A DNA stretch of 64,000 nt from Raphanus sativus (Eukaryota > Streptophyta > Magnoliopsida > Brassicales > Brassicaceae). The notes under the pieces are model-generated. The model saw nothing but the letters and a program-made list of their open reading frames with translations. It was not told the origin of the DNA and did not search any database. The stretch lies in contig NC_079518.1 in the NCBI RefSeq assembly GCF_000801105.2, forward strand, positions 21,866,800-21,930,799, in the 5' to 3' direction. Positions 32,301 through 43,261 of the stretch are shown here, piece by piece (the stretch's first letter is position 1; every line of letters begins with the position of its first letter). Both the position numbers and the translations under genes were made by a program.

Positions 32301-32880
32301 GTCAAATATTTTCTATTTATAAGACTTTTAGGGAAGTTTTAGAACTTTTAAATACTATTCATTCCTGGAAGCATCTAACCCGTAAATACTATTCATCAAA
32401 AAATTTTCATTGAAGTCGTCTAGACCCTAAATATAAACCATAAATTTAATTAACCAACTAAACACTTCATTAAACTTAAATTCAACTTAAAAGTGTTTGA
32501 TACACATAGAACGAAACACATATATGTCAAAATTTAATTTTTCAAAAAAAGTTAAGCTTCCAAAAGCTAAACCTAAAAAAACATACAATACTACAACATA
32601 TGTTACCAAACCCTAAACTAAAGAATAATATGACTCACCACATTTACTCATATATATATGCTGAAAACAAGTCAATTTTACTATATCTTAATTTATATCC
32701 TTTACAAATGTTTATAATTACATGATTTCAATTTTTTTCCAACAAAATATTTTTCATAAAATTTATAGATTATTTTTTAGATATACTATACGAGAAGACT
32801 TATAGAACCTCAGAATTCTTACAAAACCTCAGAAGAATTTACAGGGTTATATTCGTAAAAATGATTTATGGTTTTTGGTT
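29345..32880. repeat. GAAGTCTTC-rich repeat, copy B (inverted relative to copy A)
   Basis: Starts near GGGGTTTTTGCAAATATAAC and ends near GTTATATTCGTAAAAATG, which are roughly inverted versions of each other. It contains many AGAAGACTTC / GAAGTCTTCT motifs. The left part (29440-29830) aligns with the reverse complement of 3000-3340, for example TTATTCACGAAAATG, ACCATGAACAACCAATTTGA, CAAGATTTTGATTC and TTCATAGAGCCATTCAAGC. It has no coding frame: the frame open in copy A has several stops here. I see no RNA gene. The two copies stand about 26 kb apart in opposite orientation, on either side of the transporter and the nested retroelements. Confidence 0.75.
30940..32260 (+). repeat. Three tandem subunits of about 400-450 bp within copy B
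   Basis: Units begin near 30950, 31430 and 31870. Each has, in order, GAAGACTT/GAAGTCTTC pairs, an AAGTCTGA-type phrase, an ATCTGAAAAAC-type phrase, ACACAAAAATACGTATCC, GTGGAAGATGAGAA, CCTGCAAAAA, GAGAAAGACATGAG, AAAGTTTGGTGTTTTCATG and GGGAAAAATGTAAGAGCTTT. The third is more diverged and shorter. Copy A carries at least two matching units in reverse. Confidence 0.65.
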
Positions 32881-32886
32881 GGTCAT

Positions 32887-32925
32887 AAGAGACTGATTGT
32901 GCCGTCAAAAAAAGAGACTGATTGT
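32887..32925 (+). mobile_element. Micro-insertion with target duplication 4 (LINE tail)
   Basis: AAGAGACTGATTGT occurs at 32887-32900 and 32912-32925. Between them is GCCGTCAAAAA, exactly the 3' terminal bases plus start of the A-tail of the LINE that lies 650 bp away (minus strand, GCCGTCAAAAAAA at 33553-33566) and of its relative in the transporter intron (GCCGT plus A-run). This ties the micro-insertion class to LINE integration. Confidence 0.75.
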
Positions 32926-33224
32926 AATTTCACTAGCATTTTGGATTTCTTTTGCATTTAACTCAAGTTTGAGTATACTTTTGGGGTTAAAATCAAGTTT
33001 TGAGTCATATTTGGCAAATTCTCTGATTTTCAATGTGAAATTTGTTAGAAATAGGTTTATCCCTCTCCAAACACGCTTTGAAGATCCGGCGCAGCAATCC
33101 AAAAACCTATTAAGAAAAAAACAAACCATTTAATAAAATTATATTAAAAATTTATTAAATATTGGTAATTGGTAACAATATATACAATCAACCATATATG
33201 AATTTTTTGAACAATAGTCTTGAA

Positions 33225-33258
33225 ATATTTTCGTACGGACGTGCGGATCATAATCTAG
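33225..33258 (+). mobile_element. Helitron 3' terminus
   Basis: GTACGGACGTGCGG, a short GC-rich hairpin, is followed by ATCATAATCTAG and then T. This is the Helitron 3' rule: hairpin, about 10 bases, CTAG, insertion before T. No matching 5' end could be placed upstream, so only the terminus is called. Confidence 0.5.
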
Positions 33259-33534
33259 TGTATGTTAAAGCTGTAATGTAGAACATAAGTGGCGTACCAA
33301 ATAAACCAATAGTGTATGAGAATGATGAGATTCAAACTACAATTCTGAATCAATCATAATCATCTAGCAGAATCTTAGGCCATGATTGGCAAAGCAGATG
33401 ATAAAGTAGTAGCAATATGCTATAGAATCAGTATGTCACTTGCTAAACTATTTAATAGATTGATTGGTAGAGCAGTGTGAACTGCTATTTAAAATTATTA
33501 TAAAATTACTATATAATATATAATAATTTTATTT

Positions 33535-35800
33535 TTATTTTTATTTTTTATTTTTTTGACGGCAAACGGCTATTCTATTACTCAAGCTTGAGGTGGTCTG
33601 GGTAACCAGACCGGAATATAACAACCAACAAAATGTAACTTCCTATAGGATCTAGCTGTCTTAGATAAAAAGTCTGAAATCTTATTACGCGCTCTAGGAA
33701 CATAAGAAATCTTGAAGTCCGGGAAGCATACGAGTAGTGTCTCTATCCTCTCCAATTCCGTAGCAAAACTTGGCCAGGCATGAGGTTCCTTAATCATAGC
33801 AATCAATTCCTTGCAGTCTGTTCCGAAGTTCTGGCATGTCGAATGCTGAAGCATGTTCTCCATCGCCCATCGCAGTGCTTCCACCTCTGAGTGCATAGCT
33901 GATTCTCTTCTGGGTAAGTTGTGTGATCCCATAAGTTGCGTCTTCCCTCCACTGTCCAACCATACCCATCCACATCCACTAAATTGAGCAAGCGCTGTCC
34001 ATGATCCATCCAGTAAGCAAATACTTCCCAAGCTTAGGACTTGGGGTTCCTCTACAGTCCCCTCTTGTACTACTGGTGGTATCGTCTCGTTTGCATTAAA
34101 CCAAGCTTGACACTCACTCTCAGCATATCGAACTAGTTCCAGAGGATCTCTGTCTATTCCCCTAAAGAGTTTTTCATTTCGAGCCTTCCAAATGTACCAA
34201 ATTAGCCAAGGATAAGGATCCCTGTCTAGCTCTGGTTCAAGTGAACCATCTTTTTCCTAGAAGAGGTAGTTCATATTCGTGTAGATACTTGAAGCTTGAA
34301 AAACACCAGGATTAGTTGGAGTCGATGAATGTAACCAAACTTGTAGTGCAGGTGGACACTCGAATATAGCATGTGTCACTGACTCCTCTGGTTCTCCGCA
34401 TCTCGGGCAGTAATTGTCACATCTCATATTTCGTCTTACTAGATTTCTCGTTACTGCCACATGACCAGTTAACAATTGCCATATAAGATGACAAATTTTC
34501 TTTGGCGCCTTTATCTTCCAAGCAAAGGCTTGGAGCTTTGTAATACTTGGCTCAAACATTTGCTTTTCGTCTGCATCCTTCATTAGGTTTTGAGCAACCA
34601 ATATCCAGACTTGACCGTGTATTGTCCATGTCTTGTGAAGTTCCAACAAAACGTGTCAGGTTTATGAGTTATGCTTATGGCTAAACTCCTTATGAGGGGT
34701 ATGTCAACAGGGCTGACATACTGTTCCAGTAAATTAACATCCCATTCCTTCAACTCCTGATTAATAAGATCACTTACTCTCATATTTGGATGCATAACTG
34801 GCGCTATAGGTATAGCTGGCCTAGCAAGATTCAATGGAATCTAGGGATCCTCCCACACCTTAACCTCATAACCAGAGTGTATTTTCTGCCTTATCCCCAG
34901 CAACAAAAGCTCCCTCGCAGCGGAGATACTAGTCCAAACATAAGAAGGCTTGCTTACAGGATTTACTCGTAAGGGCGAGCTTAGTCTGTAATATCTTCCT
35001 CTTAAGACACGAGCGACAAGCGAATCCGGGTTTTGTGTTGGCCTCCATAATTGTTCCGCCAGTAGTGCCAGGTTGAACTCATGAATCATGCGAAATCCAA
35101 TCCCTCCTTTTTCTCTCGGTAAGCAGACTTTCTCCCATTTCGACCAGTGTATTCCTCTCTTAGGGGGATTCGAGCTCCACCAGAATTGAGCAATAGCACT
35201 AGCAAGGTTTTCACATATCTCCAATGGGAGCAGAAAAGTAGACATAACATACGTCGGGAGGGCAAGTAAAATGGACTTGATCAATACCTCCTTTCCTCCT
35301 TTCGAGAGCCAGAGCCCTGTCCAGCCATTCACTCTATGCATTATATGTTCCATTATAGAAGCATTGGGAGGAAGATCAAGTGATTTCCATCCCTCCAAAA
35401 TAACTTGTCTCAGTTCCTCATTGTCCAACCATCTTTTGTCAAACTTAAATTTCCTCGATCTCATGGATGGTTTTTTGAGGATATCAGCAAGTATCGGACG
35501 ATGATCCGACCCCCATAACCTCATATACTTCATCTTCGAATGAGGAAACTTTTCATGCCAATCGGCATTTCCTACTGCTCTGTCCAGCCGACATCTAACA
35601 GTTACTCTCCCTGCTCTTTTACCAACCCATGATAGCATATCCCCAGTATATGGAAATTCTAGCATTCCACAATCATTTAGCATTTGATTGAAAGGTAAAA
35701 ATGAACTATCAGTACGTTGTCTACCACCTTCTTTTTCATTATGATCAGTAATTTCATTGAAATCTCCTATCATAAACCACGGTCCATTCCTTGTTGTTGA
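33535..35800 (-). mobile_element. LINE (L1-like), 5'-truncated and internally deleted
   Basis: A non-LTR element on the minus strand, flanked by ATAATAATTTTATTT on both sides (33520-33534 and 35801-35815). The 3' end is GCCGTC followed by an A-rich tail (AAAAAAATAAAAAAT). The 5' end begins within the endonuclease domain. Coding order on the minus strand is endonuclease C-terminal half, C-terminal RT region, zinc-ribbon, RNase H. The core of reverse transcriptase is missing, although the frame is continuous across the junction. Confidence 0.9.
33582..35797 (-). pseudogene. LINE ORF2 relic lacking the RT core
   Basis: From 35797 downward: GPWFMIGDFNEITDHNEKEG (endonuclease, GDFN motif), SWVGKRAGRVTVRCRLDRA, WGSDHRPI; then a direct join near 35320-35355 to RVNGWTGLWLSKGGKEVLIK, normally found after the YADD-type RT core, which is absent. 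After that come ALPTYVMSTFLLP, a TAG at 34841-34843 replacing the Trp of the WEDPW motif, a frameshift near 34610, the zf-RVT CxxC..H..C motif (CDNYCPRCGEPEESVTHAIF), a TAG at 34257-34259 where Trp is expected, and RNase H (LLDGSWTALAQFSGCGWVW ... NKISDFLSKTAR) ending at 33582. Both stops are TGG to TAG changes, as expected from C-to-T decay at methylated sites. The in-frame deletion may predate insertion. Confidence 0.85.
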
Positions 35801-35815
35801 ATAATAATTTTATTT

Positions 35816-36180
35816 ATAATGAATATATTTCTAATATATATATATGTATAATAAAAATATGTATAACTAGTTTATTTGATTGACTAATTTCAAAAATTAT
35901 GTCTATATCAAAAATGTTATTTGAAAATAATATTTCACATTTAAAATATAATTAAATTATATTTTAAATATAAATACTATTTTCTTAAAAATTATTTATA
36001 TTGTAAATTTTTAGAAATCAAAATTTCATTTTTTGGATATAAAAATAATTTTATGATATTAATAAATAAAATAAATGAAATAATTACATACTTTTCTTAT
36101 ATTTATATATTTTAAATGAAAATATTTTTCTAAAAGCTTCATGAGAGCATTTGTGAGAGAGCATTTGGAGAATATTAGCA
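35816..36180. other. AT-rich spacer, no gene
   Basis: Nothing but AT-rich low-complexity DNA with TATATA and AATATTT strings. Confidence 0.5.
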
Positions 36181-36189
36181 TTTAGTTAA

Positions 36190-36633
36190 GGGGAATTTTC
36201 AAAAATACCACTTTCAAAGTACCATTATTCATCTTTACCACCACTTAAGACATATTTTCAAAAATACCTTATTTATTAAAATGGTAAAGACTCTTATATC
36301 TTTGTTTTATATGCTTTTCAAAATTCTAATCCCAAATTCTAAATCCTAAACCTCTAATTTTAAATCCTAAATCCAAAATCTTCAACTCTAAACCCTAAAC
36401 CCTTAACTATATATATACCCTAAATTCAATACCCTAAACCTTAAAATCTAAACTATAAACCCTAAATCCTCAACTCTAAACCCTAAACTATATACCTTAA
36501 ACTCTAAAACATCAAATCTAAACCCTAAATCCTAAACTTTCAAATCTAAACCCTTCATTAAAAATAATGGTAAAAGTGGTTAGTGTAAATATGAAAAATG
36601 GTACTATGAAAATGATATTTTTGGCAATTTCTC
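36190..36633. mobile_element. Mutator-type MITE with telomere-like core
   Basis: A 444-bp element flanked by a perfect 9-bp duplication TTTAGTTAA (36181-36189 and 36634-36642), the length typical of Mutator elements. Arms: GGGGAATTTTCAAAAATACC on the left, and GAGAAATTGCCAAAAATATC when the right is read on the minus strand. They continue about 60 bp through AAAGTACCATTATTCAT and CTTTACCA. The core (about 36310-36550) is a run of degenerate CCCTAAA units (AAACCCTAAACCC, AAATCCTAAA). No frame. Confidence 0.9.
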
Positions 36634-36642
36634 TTTAGTTAA

Positions 36643-38865
36643 TACTCTTCTATCAAATATTGATTGGATAGTATAGAGAATAATATTAATACTAATGCTC
36701 TACCAGTCAAAACCTAAGATGTATTTGTAAGTTTGGAATTCCTCGAAGGTTCTTACAAAAAAAAAGTTCTCGAGGGTAACGAAAATTTAAAAAAAAATAT
36801 CGGAATAAGATGTATTACGTATGCTAAATGTTATGTGTAGTATAATGAATAAAATAAAATCTTAACTGATAGAGAAAGCTCATTTAAGTTTTACCATAAT
36901 TATACTAGATTTTAAGGTAAGTTGTTATTGTTATTAATATTAATATTGTAGTTGTATTAATTATATTATATTGTTTTTTTCTAAAAAAGTTCACTTAGAA
37001 ATAAGTAGGATCCAACTTTGTGCTTCTATTTTAATAGTATTGATTTCTTAGTGGATTTGAAATCTATCAATTTCTTTTCTACAACACCTTTCTTTGAAAT
37101 AGTAGTAGTTCTATTAGTCATTTATCTATATAATTCATCATGTTTTTCTGTGGTAATTGTAATCTTTAGTTATCTCTACAATTTTTTTTTAAAAAAACAT
37201 CATTTAGTATCATGATCGAACCACTTTTCAAATAAGATTAATGGATTTTCTAGCTTTAAAATCATATTAATATATATATATATATATCAGAACCAATTGA
37301 TGATATAGACTAGCCCAATGATCTTATACATTATTTATTTACCATTAATAGCAACCAGCATGGCCAACGCCAATACATCCAAGTAAGTTTCTTGATAGAT
37401 TGAATATCAAATATTTTGACGCAAACTGCGTACTCATGTCTGCCTACCAGCAGATCCAATTCGTACTATTAATAATTTAATTTCCAGAATTAAATAGACA
37501 AAAGAAGAGATTCCCTTATCCATTAAACACGAAATACCAACACTTATACATTTATTTTGGTTACAACTATATACATCGTGACTCTTGCGAATTCGAACTA
37601 GGATCCTCAATTTATTCTGGAATTATAGTTACAAATAATGTTTATGCAAGAATTAATTGATTATAATAACAACTTGCTTATACGAATATATACTGTATAT
37701 AAACAATTAATAAGTTAGAGACTAGGAGTAAACTTCTGGGTATTTTATCGGGAGCCAAAAAAATGAATAAAAATTTATGAAAAACTGACCGATAAAAGAA
37801 TCGACTCGTATAGATCTGATCCGATAAAAACCGATTAATCAACTTAAAATAGTAATATAAAATATATGATTTTATTTGTTCTATTTTATAGTAGTTTATA
37901 ATTTAGTTGAAATATTTTTCATAAAAAAATTCATTTTTGTGACACTTTCAAGTCATATGAAACTTTAAATGTCAAGTTTAGAATTGAAAATATTTAATTT
38001 CAATGATTAATAGTTTATTATTCATTATTTTACAAATTTAAGATAAATATGATAGATTTTGAAAACTTTTGATGAAATTTGAATATTTCGGGTTTTCGGA
38101 TCTTAAATATTTGAATCCGATCTAAGTCTGCCATAGACCCAAAATTTATAAGTATTTACAAATACTTTTAATTATAAATCTACCTACCCAGATCAGAAAA
38201 TAAATTGATCCGAATCCAAACCGAAACTTTTTAAATATATAACTGGATTCAAATATCTAAGACTGATCCGGACCGGACTAAACCTTAATATAAGTCTTTG
38301 GATTCTGCTGTTCTGCCTTAGTTTCATCAATGGTTATTTTGGCTGAGGAATAAAATATTATAATTATACTCTCTAGAATTAGTCACACTTTTATTCTATA
38401 ATATGCTTAAAACGAAGGAATATAATCTTTTTTTCTTGTCAATATAATCAAAAATATTAACAAGAGGGCGAAAGAAAACAGAGAGGGGAAGTGTTAAGTT
38501 CAAGTGGATTTCTGGCTAAACAATCATGCAAATACCCTCAGTATTTTATTGTAATTTATGTGAGTGTGTGTTTGTTGTTATTTCCTCTTTTTAATTTGTT
38601 AAAAAGAAGTTGGCTTTTGACACATTGACCACCGAATGCTTTTTAGTGCTCCTCCGTGACGCAATTAATTTCCTTTTCATTCTCATAATAACTTTCGTTT
38701 ATTATTCCAACTTTTGTTTTCCTGTTATCCCTTTCAAATTAACCATATAAAGAAAGGATACGATTTCACAAATAAACAATAATCTTAATTTATCTTTTTA
38801 TATCTCAGTGAAAACGTGAATAGAACTATGTCTAGAATAAAAGCAGAAGCCTAACTGCAAAATAA
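36643..38865. other. AT-rich intergenic region, no gene
   Basis: No sustained frame with codon character. A block at 37735-38300 has phrases GGGTATTTTATCGGGAGCC, CCGATAAAAACCG and GGATTCAAATATC, parts of a degenerate dispersed repeat. A (TA)n stretch lies near 37270-37288. Nothing else is supported. Confidence 0.45.
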
Positions 38866-38893
38866 TCAATACTATTAAAACAGAAGGCCCTTT
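38866..38893 (+). mobile_element. Helitron 5' terminus
   Basis: TCAATACTATTAAAACAGAA followed by GGCCC after an A matches the ATREP Helitron start (TC..ACTATTAAAA.AGAAG). Its own 3' end is not clear; the element may run to the RPA relic at 40007 and be disrupted by the Helitron starting at 41365. Confidence 0.65.
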
Positions 38894-40006
38894 TTCGAGG
38901 TGCCCTCCTGTTTCAGTATTATTTACCATTCTCTACCACTAGCTTTTTTTATGCTATGATTTTTATTAAATGTTTTTGTTATTATTCTTTTTTTTAATTA
39001 CAGATAACATCTCCTGATTTCGTATGATCTTTTTACGATTCTTTTGTTAATTAACCATGTACAATTATACTTTTAATATATCTTTGTTATCGTGCATATA
39101 CAAACTAAGCGTTTTAAACCATCTTCAATTGCTATAATACTTTTTTTCATTGCTTAAACACTATATGCACGAAAAAAATATTGTACATATAAATTTAGAT
39201 CATCAAGTTCCATCTACGATTCTTTGCAAACTTCAACATTACAACTATACATTATTCCATATCAATATTTCAACCATTCATTCAAGCAAAAAAAAAATAT
39301 TTCAACCATTCATAACTTCCACCACACATGATGCTCCACTGAAAATAATTAATATCTAAACATAACACTGTTCATATTCCTGTTTATATGGGATACCAAC
39401 GAACCCCTAAATCCCAAATAATTTTTTAATTCATTAATTTATTTATTAATATTAAAAAGTGTTAATCATACAAATAACATCTCGGTTTAAAAGCAGCATC
39501 AATGGAATAAACATATATACAAAATACCCATATCTTGAGAAATTAACGGTATAGATTTCCTCTTCACTTATATATACGAAATATCCAAATCATTGTATTT
39601 TAAATATTTTCATATTCAATAATTAAAAAAATCTCAGTATACGTAATCAAAACCAAAAAAAAATCGGCAACAAAACTAACTCATTTTGAGGAAGTGTAGA
39701 TTTACATAACAATAGGGAATATACTAAAGCATAAATACCCGGCCAATCATTATACTTGCAATCTTCAACATACCAATAAGAAAAAATCAAAACAAGAAAT
39801 TGCTGAGATATTATTAACTCAAATATCTATTATAAAATACTGAAAATTGAATTTTCTATTAATTGAGAAAAATTGATTGTCAAGATATGTTATTTTACAT
39901 AACTGACGGCCTATATTCTCTAACTATATTCAATAAGAAATCCTAAACCAAATATCTTTACTATTCTTATATATACTAAGTTTTAACCTCAAAGCAAGCA
40001 CTCACA
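38894..40006. other. AT-rich DNA inside the presumed Helitron, no gene
   Basis: No supported frame. It contains micro-insertion 5 (39265-39313) and the CATAAATACCCGGCCAATC phrase, for which I have no assignment. Confidence 0.4.
39265..39313 (+). mobile_element. Micro-insertion with target duplication 5
   Basis: ATATTTCAACCATTCAT (17 bp) occurs at 39265-39281 and 39297-39313, bracketing TCAAGC plus nine A. This is again a few bases and an A-tail between target duplications. Confidence 0.7.
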
Positions 40007-40190
40007 ATGTATTCCAATCCAAAGATGGTTTACCCTGATGAGATTAGGCCATGGAAGCTGCACTGGTTGATCGAAACCAAAGTGATTCACACCTGAAACC
40101 ATCAAATGTCGGGTTTGGTGAGAGTTTGGGAATCGTACTAGCAGACAAAAAGGTAATAAAACTGCAAGCTACTCATAAATATATTATTGT
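40007..40190 (+). pseudogene. Helitron-type RPA / DUF223 OB-fold fragment
   Basis: The ATG at 40007 opens MVYPDEIRPWKLHWLIETKVIHT followed by a TGA at 40094-40096. Reading on in the next frame gives KPSNVGFGESLGIVLADKKV. The joined pattern (WxIxxKVxHTWK ... GESLxxVLADxxGxKIxAT) is that of the RPA1-like single-strand-binding domain carried by plant Helitrons and DUF223 proteins. One base appears lost at the Trp codon. No RepHel helicase is seen. Its position between Helitron ends fits a non-autonomous derivative. Confidence 0.6.
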
Positions 40191-41364
40191 ATGCAAACGA
40201 CTCAAAACATGATTAATATTTCTGCTAATAAGTTTAGATGGTATTTAGTAAAACACTTAACTTCCAGCTGAATGGTTGTAGTCCATAGACTGGATGACAT
40301 AATCTGTAATTCCTGAAAATGGTCACACTATAATGGTCAATGTGTGTGTTTTGAATACTTATAAAAGACAATCTATATTATATATAGTAAATAATTGAAC
40401 AAGGACAATTTAAAATATTTTAATTAAAAAATGAACTGTAATTATTTTTAACTTTATCAATGTTTATTAATATAGTCACTCTTCATTTGTAGAGATGTTT
40501 GTGGACTCCTATTGGCAGACCTAGCGATAAAAAAAACAGTAAGAATAATTAGGGGAAAAGATTTTTAGAAGAAAATTACTATGAAATTAAGAAACATTAC
40601 TTCTATCCAAATTTAGTTTTATAAAAAATAAAATATTATGTATGTTACAATAAATTTAAAATAATCATGTATTGTACATGAATCTATAATTTTATAATTA
40701 TTAATATTTAAAATTATACCTTTCGTATATTTGGGTCCAGATGAATTTGTACCCAATAAAATTTGAAGATGAACTTATTTACTTTGAAGTTATCGCAAGA
40801 AGTTTCCATCTCATTGGAATAAGAAAGAAAGTAATCCGATCCAACATGCAAAACAGATAAAAAGAAGAAAGGTTAGATCTGAGAAATGTTTATTCTGAGT
40901 ACGAAATGTTCAAACATAACGAGCAAGCTATGTGAGATCAATAATATAAAGTATGGTACATTGGATTTACCTTTAAGGATAAGATTGAGTCATTCTGTCG
41001 GAGATTGCCATCTTCTTTTCTCTACCAAAGAGTTACCGAGGGTTGAGATAGAAAAATGAAGAATTGCTTTTGTCAGAATGTATCTGGAACAAAACAATCA
41101 AATATTAGACGGTTCATTTAATAAGTTATCGCCCATATTTTTAATAAACAAAATATCAAGATGCCCAAACACAAAAACCCTAACGTATATTATGATAAAT
41201 AAAAGATGTGAATATTTTTCTAAAGAAAAAATAATTAATTTTATTAATTACTTAATTAAAATTATCTACATTTTTATACATATGATACCAAATAACTACT
41301 AAATACTAAACAAAAAAGGGATAACAGGTTTCGACATGAAATATTTACAAAATGCAAAACCCTA
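40191..41364. other. AT-rich spacer, no gene
   Basis: No supported coding region. Several phrases near 40720-41070 (TTTGGGTCCAGATG, CTCTACCAAAGAGTTACC) have a slightly raised GC but no open frame, and may be further Helitron DNA. Confidence 0.35.
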
Positions 41365-42881
41365 TCAATACTATTAAAACAGCGGTATGACTGATTGATA
41401 AAATGTTGTGTCCACATTAAAAATATAGCTGCATCTATAACTGAATGACATTAAATATAACTGCATAACATTAAATATAACTAAATATAACTGCATTTGA
41501 AAAACGTACGCAACCACTTTCTTTTTAAAAAAACTTAACCACCTTCTTTTTAAAAAAAACTTAACCACCTTCTATAGCCATTTATAAACTCCTATTTTAT
41601 GGGCTATGTATAAATCAACAAACAACAAATATCGAACTTATATTTGGTACATAAATATACTAAACTTAAATTTATGATCTACAAAGTATATTTTTGGAAG
41701 TAAATTTAAGATTACTAAAACTATTTAAGTTGATATTATTATGGAATTATTATTTATAAAAATATATACTCACAAAGAGAGCAGTTATAGTCAATATGGG
41801 ACCTCACACTCATTCATACATAGTGTTCTTCGCTTAATTGTTACTCTAGACGGTGAAAATGACGGATTTTTGTTTAACAAGTTTTAAATAGGTTAATTGA
41901 TTAAAATTATTTATTAAATGTGAATATACTTAAAGTTAGTGAATAACATATTAACCCATCTGTATATATATATATTTTAACAGAATACTAGATTTTGATC
42001 CGTCCTTAAAGAACGGATATTTTTTTTTTTACATTTAAAAAAAAATTTCATATTTGTGTTTCTAAATCATATTCGTGTTCTTAAATAATTAATAATAGGT
42101 TTAATCTATTGTATTAAAATATAAACATGACCTATTGATATAAGTGTGGTCTAACTATTTTAATATAACTATTAAATTCTTTTAATAGTCATTTAATAAA
42201 AATATAATACAAAGAAAAACACAAATATAACTAAAAACACATATATAAAAATTAATTTTCTAAAACATAAAACAAAAAATATATCAATCCTTAATTAAAA
42301 AAAAATTAAAATGTAAAACAAAAAATAAATACACCCTTTTAAAGGCGGGTCAGAATTTAATAATTGTATTAAAATAATTTGACTACATTTATATCAATAG
42401 TCATGTTGTTTTTTTAATAGAATAGCTATTAAAAATTATTTTCTTAAGACATTTTTCAAAAAAAAAAAATTCAGTTTTCGGTGCGGGTTAGATTTGATAT
42501 TGGTTGTTGGATATAACACTTTAAAAACTGTTCGACTATATAGGTCAAGTCTAATAGAGTACGAGACTTTGATTTTCGAGTCGATTCTGAATCGGGGTTT
42601 TTAGGTACAAAATATTCTTGACTAATTATATTAGGAAACTATTATAAATGTAATATGTTGCAAACTTTAAGAATAAAGTTTAAAATAATCTCTATTATGC
42701 ATATGACACAAATGTATGGTTATACAATTTGACATATTTAATATATTTACCAAATTTTACTAAATTAAATTAATATTAAACGTAAATATGATTAAAAATA
42801 ACACAAATATAAAAATTATTTTTTTAAAAAAGGTAAAACAAAAAATATACCCGCCCTCTCGAAGGGCGGGTCAGAATCTAG
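41365..42881 (+). mobile_element. Non-autonomous Helitron (ATREP-like)
   Basis: Starts TCAATACTATTAAAACAG after A (41364). Ends with the hairpin CCCGCCCTCTCGAAGGGCGGG, then TCAGAATCTAG before T (42882). No target duplication, as expected. Inside lie a second 3' end on the minus strand (41988-42020: hairpin ATCCGTTC..GGACGGAT plus CTAG) and a decayed one on the plus strand (42335-42362: AAAGGCGGGTCAGAATTTA), so earlier Helitron copies are nested or joined here. No coding capacity. Confidence 0.8.
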
Positions 42882-43261
42882 TTCTACATTAAAAAATATT
42901 GAGAGATATTTTTGATTCGGCATCTTTATTATTTTAGGTTAAGCAAACGAGTAATAGGACATCGTTTGGTGGTGCGAGGAGTGGATTCCATACTGTCTAT
43001 GCTAAAGGGGTTTAATCATTGTCTTGTTGGACGAATTTTCAATTGATTGATATTATTTTGCTTTTTACAGTTTTAGTCGCTTATTATTGATATATATTAT
43101 TCGGATATGAATACGACAATCAAAATTCGCTAGATTTGTAGATAGGAAAAATAATTGCTGACTATACGAAGTATTAGCTATCGTATGAGTAACCTTGCAA
43201 ACTAAAATAATGTATACATAGATACACAAAGTATATGATACAAAGGAATATTTTTTAATTT
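42882..43261. other. Short spacer, no gene
   Basis: About 380 bp of AT-rich DNA between the Helitron and the inverted-repeat segment. No feature was recognised. Confidence 0.5.
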
